Assembly: GCA_944386565.1 (NCBI GenBank)
Contig: CALXBO010000014.1
Location: 1 to 49,402, forward strand
Source: an uncultured Ruthenibacterium sp.
GTDB taxonomy: Bacteria > Bacillota > Clostridia > Oscillospirales > Ruminococcaceae
DNA: 49,402 nt
Reading direction: 5' to 3'
This document shows, piece after piece, positions 43,180 to 49,402 of the stretch. Made by a program: the position numbers and the translations under genes. Position 1 is the first letter of the stretch. Each line of letters opens with the position of its first letter. The notes below the pieces were generated by a model. The model was not told the DNA's origin. It was given only the letters and a program-made list of their open reading frames with translations, and made no database searches.

Positions 43180-44368
43180 ATGGCTCAAAAGAATCATACC
43201 ACAAATCTGACCGAATTGCTACTGCAATGCGTGGCACAGCCGGGATCCCATGCTGAGTATGCTGGAATGGCTGTGCAGCCAGCTCATGGAGGCCGGAGTA
43301 AGCCAGCAGCTGGGGGCGGAGAAAAGCGAGCGCTCCGAAAGCCGTAGTGGATATCGCTGTGGCTACCGGCCTCGCAGACTGGACACGCGGATGGGTACTA
43401 TATATCTCATGGTGCCGAAGGTGCGGCACGGCGGCTACATCCCGTTCTTTGTTACGGAGCGCAAACGCAGTGAGGCGGCACTGGTCCAAGTAGTGCAGGA
43501 GGCTTTTGTACAAGGCGTATCCACGCGGAAGATGGAAAAGCTGGCCAAGAGTCTGGGAATTGAGAGCTTGTCCTGCAGTCAGGTCAGTGAGATGACAAAG
43601 GGGCTGAATGAACAGGTAAAAGCTTTCCGCAGCCGCTCTCTTTCCCAAAGCAGTTATCCCATTTTGTGAGTGGATGCTCTGTACGAAAAAGTTCGTATGG
43701 ACGGCAGAATTGTAAGTATGGCGGTACTGGTGGTTTGCGGCGTGAATGAACACGGCCAGCGAGACATTCGGGCAATAGAACCCATGTTGGAAGAGTCGGA
43801 AGAAGCATAGCTTCAGCTTTTCCGAGGATTGCAGGAGCGGGGACTTCGCACTCCAAAATAGGTTGTTTCAGATGCACACGCCGGGCTTGTTGCGGCTATC
43901 CGCAAAGGCTTTCCGGGGGCAAGCTGGCAACGGTGTAAGGTACATTTCATGCGCAATATTCTGGCACATATTCCGCACAAAGACAAAGCTACCTTTGCCC
44001 AGAACCTCAAAACCATCTGGCTGGCTCCCACCAGAGAGCAGGCTCGCAGGCTGGCTGAAGAAATCTGCCGGCAGTACGAGCATCGCTTTCCCAAAGCCGT
44101 CCGCTGCCTAGAAGAAGGTTTGGAGGACTCTCTGTCGTTTTATGCTTTTCCACAGTTGGATGCAAGAAAGATTTCTTCCACCAACGTGCTGGAACGACTG
44201 AATCGGGAGATCCGCCGTCGTACCGGTGTGGTAGGAATATTCCCCAGCGCAGACGCCTACACCAGGCTGGTTACCACATATCTCATGGAATACGCAGAAG
44301 ATTGGTCTGCCTCCAGAGCGTACCTCAGCGAGCAGTCTGTTCAAGCCATGCTGCGACCGGTGGCTTAA
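43180..44368 (+). pseudogene. IS256-family (mutator-type) transposase pseudogene
   Basis: The product begins MAQKNHTTNLTELLLQCV with AAGGAG upstream. An extra G near 43245 shifts the frame (expected QPDPMLSMLEW). From there one frame runs to 44368 but holds three stops: TGA 43667 (expected Trp before VDALYEKVR), TAG 43808 and TAG 43859. Conserved regions remain: VDALYEKVRMDGRI, VVSDAHAGLVAAI, WQRCKVHFMRNIL, and NVLERLNREIRRRTGVVGIFP. Non-functional. Debris on the right side of the pilus island. Confidence 0.85.
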
Positions 44369-44476
44369 CTTTTTATTTTGCAGGAACCCTTTTTGCGAAC
44401 AACACTTGACGCGGGCGGGATTTGCATAAGAAGAGTCGTCGTGAAAGAAAATCGAAGTTTTCTGACGAACAAAAAC

Positions 44477-44513
44477 AAGATCCTCCCCCTCTCAAAGAGA
44501 AGGGGAGGATCTT
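44477..44513. terminator. Bidirectional terminator at the end of the GntR operon
   Basis: AAGATCCTCCCC / GGGGAGGATCTT with inner CTCT/AGAG pairing. A-rich left and T-rich right flanks let it work on both strands; the GntR stop is at 44532. Confidence 0.8.
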
Positions 44514-44531
44514 TTACAAAGTCCTATTTTG

Positions 44532-45227
44532 TCAGCTACCTGTCTGGTCAAGCATCGTAAAATATTTTTTGTATTCGTGCAGGATGGCATTGCAATCGAA
44601 TGTATAACGTGCGAGATGTAGTTCAATGATTCGGTGAGCTTCTTTTTTATCGCGACGAAGGATCGCAGAGGTCAGACGTTTATGATCTTCAACTATCTTT
44701 AAATCACGCACAGTGTTCAAAGACATGCTTCGCACACGATCAAAATGAATGCTGTATTCTTTCATCAACTGATACGCTTTCCGTTTGTCTGCAATAGTAA
44801 ACAGTGTGCGGTGAAAAACATCATCCAACTCCAGCAGACGGTCGGACATACGATGTGCCAGATAAAACTCTTGTGTTTGCACATTGGCCTGAAGTTCTGT
44901 GCCGTTAGCTGGGGTAATGCGTTCGCAGCACAGATCGACTACTGCATACTCCAAGCATATACGGATAAATCGGCTTTCCTCCACTCGTTCCGGATCAATC
45001 AATGTGATGAAACTGCCCTTCTGTGGAATCACTTGCACAATCCCAGTGCGGGCCAGTGAATTGAGCGCTTCCCTCACAGGTGTGCGGGACAAACCGAACT
45101 CCTGAGCCAATTCGTTCTCGCTAACAAAACTACCCGGTTCAAGCGACAGGTCAACGATCTTTTCCCGCAGCACGCGCAGTGCATATTCGCGGCCGGTTTC
45201 GCTGGGTTCCCGCTCCACTTTGGCCAT
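44532..45227 (-). CDS. GntR-family regulator, FadR/FCD subgroup
   Basis: 231 aa. N-terminal winged helix-turn-helix ~15-75 (SENELAQEFGLSRTPVREAL) and a C-terminal all-helical FCD effector domain ~85-220, with metal-site-like Asp/His residues (DDVFHRTLF, and H-containing ELHLARY). AGGAGAGCTT precedes the ATG. Last gene of the permease-amidohydrolase operon, 36 bp after the enzyme gene. It likely binds the palindrome at 48354-48365 and responds to the enzyme's substrate or product. Confidence 0.88.
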   Translation of the reverse strand: MAKVEREPSETGREYALRVLREKIVDLSLEPGSFVSENELAQEFGLSRTPVREALNSLARTGIVQVIPQKGSFITLIDPERVEESRFIRICLEYAVVDLCCERITPANGTELQANVQTQEFYLAHRMSDRLLELDDVFHRTLFTIADKRKAYQLMKEYSIHFDRVRSMSLNTVRDLKIVEDHKRLTSAILRRDKKEAHRIIELHLARYTFDCNAILHEYKKYFTMLDQTGS

Positions 45228-45263
45228 AAGCTCTCCTTCTCCGCGGTGCTACATGCCGCATTT

Positions 45264-46874
45264 TTATTGCCGACGATAGACAATCTCTCCGTCCACCACT
45301 GTCATTTCCACCTGTACATTCTTGATATTTTCCGGAGCAACGGCGTAAATATCCTGATCCAGCACAACCAAATCGGCGTATTTCCCCACTGCCAGCGAAC
45401 CGCGTACCTGTTCTTCAAACGATGCATAAGCTGCCTCAATCGTGAACATGCGAACGGCTTCATCTACAGTGACGCCATTTTCCGGATACCATGGGGTGGC
45501 ACCATTGTTGTCGCTGCGCGTTACAGCATGACAAATATTGGGCAAAATATCAAACTTTTCGACAGGACAGTCCGACCCACCGCACATATGCACACCCAAA
45601 TCGCAGAACCGTCTCCAGTTATAACTTTGACGAGCCAGTTTGCTGCCTACACATTCGTCTACAATAAACATATCGTAACGAAGAAAAACCGGCTGCACAT
45701 ACGCGATAACGTTCAGCTGACGGAAACGATCCTGCAAATCGGCATCCATGATTTGACAGTGCAAAATACCGTGGCGCGGATCAACGCGCGGATATTCTTT
45801 CATCACAGCTTCATAGGCGTTCAGAACCATTTCGGCCGATGCATCACCAATGCAATGTACAGCAATCTGGCAGCCGTTCCTATGTGCCAGCGAGAATAGT
45901 TCCCGCAACGTCTCAGGTTGATATAGAGGAAGGCCACTCGTGCTAGGATCACACGCATAGGGCTGGCGGAGCGCCGCTGTGTGCGCACCGAGCGAACCGT
46001 CATTCACCACTTTGAATGGGCCGAGTTTATAATGCCCGTGGGTTTCGCCTGTGCGATGCCCCTGTGCCAGAAAACGTTGTAACTGCTCTTTAGTTGGCAT
46101 TAGACACTGCTGGTATACACGAACCGGCATCTCGCCGGCATTTGCCAGTTCAATGTAGGCCTGCATCACCAATTCACGCGTGTCACGAGAGAATGCCTGA
46201 AAATCCTCCGAATGCACCTCAGTGATACCCTTTTCCGCTACGGCGTACATCGCCGTTTTTAACCAGCGTTTCAGTTCATCCAGTGACGGTACGGGAAAGT
46301 TTTCATAGATTTTATTCTGACTGTTCTCTTTGATAACACCATTTGGCGTGCCGTCCGGATAGAACTCCATATAAAGTTTCGTTCCCTCACGCTCGTCTAT
46401 GAGACGCACTAACTCCATCGCGCGGGTGTTCAACACCGAGATGTGCCAACATGAACGCTGAATGCAAATGGGGTGATCGGAGCATATAGCGTCCAAATCG
46501 AAGCGCGTTGGCAGTTTTGGTACATCCCAGTGATCCTGATTGAAATTGGCACCGAATAGCCACTCGTTGCAGCAGGTTTCAGCGGCTCGACAACGCAGTT
46601 TTTCCGCCATTTCATCAAATGAAGTTACGGTGCTCAGATCAATGCGCTGTGTCATGCGATAGTAATCGATCAAATGCATATGAGTATCGGCAAAGCCGGG
46701 AAGTACATACCTGCCCTGTAAATCAATACGTTCGGCGTTTGGCGCGGCGCGGCGCAATACTTCTTCGTTTGTGCCGAGATACAAAATCACACCATCTTTT
46801 TCTGCCAGCGCTTCACACTCAGGATAGGCTTTTTCCAGAGTTCGAATGTGACCATTGTAGAATACTCTCTCCAT
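45264..46874 (-). CDS. YtcJ-like metal-dependent amidohydrolase
   Basis: 536 aa, cytoplasmic, amidohydrolase-3 type TIM barrel with flanking beta domain. Metal ligands: H65 and H67 in FADTHMHL; later conserved stretches VHSEDFQAF, AVHCIGDASAEM (second-metal His), HGILHCQIMD and GGSDCPVEKFDI (catalytic Asp). The C-terminal LAVGKYADLVVLDQDIYAV is typical. Family members hydrolyse amide or ester bonds in small molecules; the substrate is unknown. Only 3 bp separate it from the permease gene, suggesting that it acts on what the permease imports. Confidence 0.85.
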   Translation of the reverse strand: MERVFYNGHIRTLEKAYPECEALAEKDGVILYLGTNEEVLRRAAPNAERIDLQGRYVLPGFADTHMHLIDYYRMTQRIDLSTVTSFDEMAEKLRCRAAETCCNEWLFGANFNQDHWDVPKLPTRFDLDAICSDHPICIQRSCWHISVLNTRAMELVRLIDEREGTKLYMEFYPDGTPNGVIKENSQNKIYENFPVPSLDELKRWLKTAMYAVAEKGITEVHSEDFQAFSRDTRELVMQAYIELANAGEMPVRVYQQCLMPTKEQLQRFLAQGHRTGETHGHYKLGPFKVVNDGSLGAHTAALRQPYACDPSTSGLPLYQPETLRELFSLAHRNGCQIAVHCIGDASAEMVLNAYEAVMKEYPRVDPRHGILHCQIMDADLQDRFRQLNVIAYVQPVFLRYDMFIVDECVGSKLARQSYNWRRFCDLGVHMCGGSDCPVEKFDILPNICHAVTRSDNNGATPWYPENGVTVDEAVRMFTIEAAYASFEEQVRGSLAVGKYADLVVLDQDIYAVAPENIKNVQVEMTVVDGEIVYRRQ

Positions 46875-46877
46875 ACG

Positions 46878-48287
46878 TCACTCCTCCTTTGCCGTGCTTT
46901 CGCTCTGATGAGATGTAATCTTATTGTTCTTCTTTGCAAAATAAAAATAGCTCAGTGCGCCCGCCAGCATAATAACAACACTGATCACACAGATGATGGG
47001 ATCTTCCATCACGCTATTTGCCATCAAGCCAATGTTGGCCAACAGCGCCAAAATAACGGTAAACGGATATCCCCATACTTTGTACGGACGGTTCATATCC
47101 GGGAACTTTTTGCGATAGGCAAACACGGCCGATACACACAACACGATCAGAATCTGTCCGGCGAATACCACCAGTGAAGTCAGTTGATCTAGGCTGCGCA
47201 AGAAAATAAAAAGAATGCAGATCACCATTTGCAGAAGCAGTGAAGCAGTAGGAATACCGTATTTTGGATGCAGCTTTTTATACGAGCGGAAGAACATGCC
47301 GTCGGCCGCCATAGAGTAATACACGCGCGAGAAAGTGAGAACCATGCCATTAAGGCTACTGATCATTGCAATCACCATTGCTAACGTAACGACGACGCCA
47401 CCGACTTCGCCCATTAGGCGATCGGCAACCACAGTGCCGAGATACAGTTCGCCGCTGTTGATTAGGGAGACGATCTCTTCGTGTGGGAGTACACGATAAA
47501 TGGCGAAATTAAACAGAGTGTACAACACGGTGATGGCGCCAATGCCGGCGATGATTGCCAGCGGCAGATTACGTCCGGGATTGCGTACTTCTTCAGCTAC
47601 TGAGTTCAGATTGACCCAGCCGTCATATGCCCACAGAGCCGCAACTACGGCAAATGAAACCATGCCAATCATCGAGCCAACCGAGGCCGTTGTGCCATCG
47701 GCGGGCGTAAAGGTGATTTCCGGAGTTACTTTGCCAAAGATCAACGCGCCAAACATGATGATCGCCAGTGGAATCAACTTTGCAGCCATGGAAACATTGG
47801 CCAACAACGCGCCCAATTTGACGCCGAACAGATTGATGACTGTGAACAGAATGACCAGCCCTGCGGCAATAAGCTTGATTTGCAAATCGGTAAACTGGAA
47901 ATAGCTGTTGATTGCAGTGGGAAGCGCGATTGCAATCGCGGCAATAGAACCCGGACCGCTCAAAAAGCAACTAATGATGCCGCTGATATAACCCCATACC
48001 GGATGATATGCACGCTCGATGTATACGCGCATACCGCCAGCGCGCGGCTCACATGCACCCAATTCAGCAAAACACAGGCCACCCAGTAAACACACGATAC
48101 CGCCCAGCACCCAGCTTAAAAGCGACAGCCCTAAACTCATATGTGTACGCTGCAGTACATAGGAACCAACATAGAAAATACCGGATCCGATCATAATGCC
48201 GCCGATAATGCTGATGCCGCCGAATACGCCAATCTCTTTTTTGAATTCGCCCTGTTGCTCACTGTGCGGTTGCTGATTCGTTTTCAT
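46878..48287 (-). CDS. APC-superfamily amino-acid/amine permease
   Basis: 469 aa from ATG 48287 behind GGAGGTATTGTGC, which is preferred to an ATG 45 bp upstream. Twelve hydrophobic segments; the first helix holds the APC glycine motif IGGIMIGSGIFYV, helix 2-3 loop EPRAGGMRVYIERAY, and ALWAYDGWVNLNSVAEEVRNPGRNLP after helix 6, as in LAT-type exchangers. First gene of the operon with the amidohydrolase and GntR regulator. It likely takes up an acylated amino acid or amine for the hydrolase (inference). Confidence 0.88.
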   Translation of the reverse strand: MKTNQQPHSEQQGEFKKEIGVFGGISIIGGIMIGSGIFYVGSYVLQRTHMSLGLSLLSWVLGGIVCLLGGLCFAELGACEPRAGGMRVYIERAYHPVWGYISGIISCFLSGPGSIAAIAIALPTAINSYFQFTDLQIKLIAAGLVILFTVINLFGVKLGALLANVSMAAKLIPLAIIMFGALIFGKVTPEITFTPADGTTASVGSMIGMVSFAVVAALWAYDGWVNLNSVAEEVRNPGRNLPLAIIAGIGAITVLYTLFNFAIYRVLPHEEIVSLINSGELYLGTVVADRLMGEVGGVVVTLAMVIAMISSLNGMVLTFSRVYYSMAADGMFFRSYKKLHPKYGIPTASLLLQMVICILFIFLRSLDQLTSLVVFAGQILIVLCVSAVFAYRKKFPDMNRPYKVWGYPFTVILALLANIGLMANSVMEDPIICVISVVIMLAGALSYFYFAKKNNKITSHQSESTAKEE

Positions 48288-48353
48288 GCACAATACCTCC
48301 CTATGTCCAATATAAACGGTTGTGGGATGCACTGATCAGGCGCATTCGTTTTT

Positions 48354-48365
48354 CTAGTATACTAG
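48354..48365. promoter_or_regulatory. Operator-like palindrome for the GntR regulator
   Basis: CTAGTATACTAG is a perfect 12-bp palindrome with the TNGTATACNA core often bound by FadR-type GntR proteins. It sits about 16-27 bp downstream of the -10 box, between promoter and permease start. Confidence 0.6.
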
Positions 48366-48380
48366 TAATCCCATGGCTTC

Positions 48381-48409
48381 AGTATAGCACGATCCACACA
48401 TTATTGCTA
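48381..48409 (-). promoter_or_regulatory. Promoter of the permease-amidohydrolase-GntR operon
   Basis: On the minus strand a weak TAGCAA (48409-48404) and a good TATACT (48386-48381) with a 17-bp spacer. Start near 48374 would put the GntR palindrome in the early transcribed region. Confidence 0.5.
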
Positions 48410-49105
48410 TATATTTTTACAACAATTAACAAAAATGTTCTTTTATACATATTTTATTTGTGCTTATTGACAAAATTATAAGGAGCGATATTTTCTTTTT
48501 GAGCCCCTGAATTTAATATCTTTTGATTTGTTACAACAATTATCCATCCTGGGAATGATCACTTTTCAATTAAAATTGAAAAACAAAACCTTTTCATCCC
48601 AATCCGTTGGCAACAAAACTCCTATTACTATTTTTTTAAATTGTTTTCCTTATTTGTTGGCGTCTTGTATATCAGCGAAAAATCCAACGTGATGTGTAAA
48701 CAAATATAAATTCATCTATACTTGTGGTGATAGAATAAAAAGCCGCAGGAGACTCTGCGCTTTCCGCTGTATTGGCGTCAGAAGATTGCGACCATATTTG
48801 TCGGGAGTATTAAACCAATTTCAGTCGGCGAAACTCATAGCCTGTAGAAGAAACAAAAGAATGCCAACTGGTACTCGTAAATTAGTTATTCTCTTGTTGT
48901 TATCAGCTCAACCGCAGATATCTTCCCAGTTTGCAAAGAAATTGTCTCCAGTTTTTTCTTCAAAAAGTTTTGCCACGCAGTTTAAATACAGCGATATCGT
49001 CGAAGATGAGGTTTCAGCATGCACAGCAAGATGGCGCCTCCCTCGAAATACTCACGAGAGAGAGTAGGAGAGGTTGTTGCTGGTGAAGAGAATATTGATA
49101 TGTCG
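48410..49105. other. AT-rich intergenic region without a supported gene
   Basis: Contains a perfect inverted repeat TTTTCAATT-AA-AATTGAAAA at 48563-48582. A 93-codon plus frame (48786-49067) has no recognised domain and no ribosome site. Probably a promoter region followed by mobile-element debris. Confidence 0.5.
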
Positions 49106-49303
49106 CTAGTCAATCACGTCAAAGAACAGCCGGATATTCTTCTTGTCATCAGAGGCACAGTGACCGATCTCGTCAATGATCAGGCAAGAGGGGCACACAA
49201 GACCGGTGAGACAGGAATCGATCTTCCCGGAACGCCTGGCTGCTTTGAATCGGCCACGGAGCTCAGATACCTTTTTAAAGGAGCGTCGGTAGTGGCTTTA
49301 TCT
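49106..49303 (-). pseudogene. IS21-type IstB ATPase fragment
   Basis: The minus frame reads HYRRSFKKVSELRGRF, SGKIDSCLTGLVCPSCL, then the Walker-B-type LIIDEIGHC and FFDVID, ending in TAG (49108-49106) where IstB normally continues with RRY. The Walker A part is missing upstream. A short relic of the IstB helper of an IS21 element. Confidence 0.6.
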
Positions 49304-49311
49304 TTTCCGAC

Positions 49312-49402
49312 TGAAAGTGGACGACGAGAACGACGTCAGCACGGAGTTCACGGTGTGGCCGACGGGTACGCGCATCGACGTGGTCGTGAGCAACGAGACG
49401 GG
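49312..49402 (+). other. Possible partial reading frame at the right edge
   Basis: GC-rich plus frame LKVDDENDVSTEFTVWPTG...VVSNETG continues off the window. No start codon context is seen; it abuts the IstB relic, so it may be the interior of a gene interrupted by the IS. Function unknown. Confidence 0.3.

Noticed and set aside
43180..44368. Stop-codon recoding in the IS256-type gene
   Set aside because: It has both TGA and TAG stops at positions expected to be Trp or other residues plus an upstream frameshift; decay explains it better.
48786..49067. 93-codon plus frame
   Set aside because: No start signal or domain; lies in AT-rich intergenic DNA next to IS debris.

Overview
The window looks like a chromosomal stretch of a gut-type Clostridia (Oscillospirales-like Firmicute). 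The reasons are clean AGGAGG-type ribosome sites, Gram-positive lipoprotein and sortase signals, CUT1 sugar ABC importers without a local ATPase, and a GC-rich carbohydrate backbone (roughly 60 % GC) interrupted by lower-GC segments carrying broken insertion sequences. No rRNA, tRNA or CRISPR array was seen. The taxon is inference; no marker gene is present.

Left end (1-4130, all minus strand): two consecutive tyrosine-recombinase-like genes, one running off the window and one lacking most catalytic residues. They follow a sigma-A promoter and a ~300-nt leader with a structured, terminator-bearing element (E1, 2766-2862). Upstream lies a small four-helix membrane protein. A second copy of the structured element (E2, 4036-4130) directly follows the stop codon of the neighbouring sugar operon.

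4137-10821 (minus): a sugar operon, lacI-type regulator > permease > solute-binding lipoprotein > permease > GH4 glycosidase > PfkB kinase. It has a near-consensus promoter flanked by two perfect 13-bp operators about 14 helical turns apart. 11326-14545 (plus) carries a GH31 glycosidase and an acetyl-esterase-like hydrolase.

14608-31553: a second polysaccharide locus. Minus strand: GH127-like > GH105-like > membrane-anchored AraC regulator > GH36. Divergent plus strand: two LplB/YtcP-type permeases > binding lipoprotein > a 1655-residue surface heparinase-like protein with an 18-bp tandem repeat and a TPETGD anchor > a GH43/GH130-like propeller enzyme. Together these could cut a complex acidic/arabinose/galactose-bearing glycan at the wall, import the pieces and finish them inside.

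31554-44370: a lower-GC accessory island bounded by debris (IS3-like left ends at 32068-32405 and 42987-43165, a possible IS66 scrap, an IS256-type pseudogene). It holds a complete sortase-pilus locus: class C sortase, 1924-aa LPAAG adhesin, LPQTG backbone pilin, class C sortase with lid.

44477-48409 (minus): an operon of APC-type permease, YtcJ-like amidohydrolase and GntR/FCD regulator, with a promoter and a TAGTATACTA-type operator. The right edge holds a broken IS21 IstB fragment and the end of another GC-rich reading frame.
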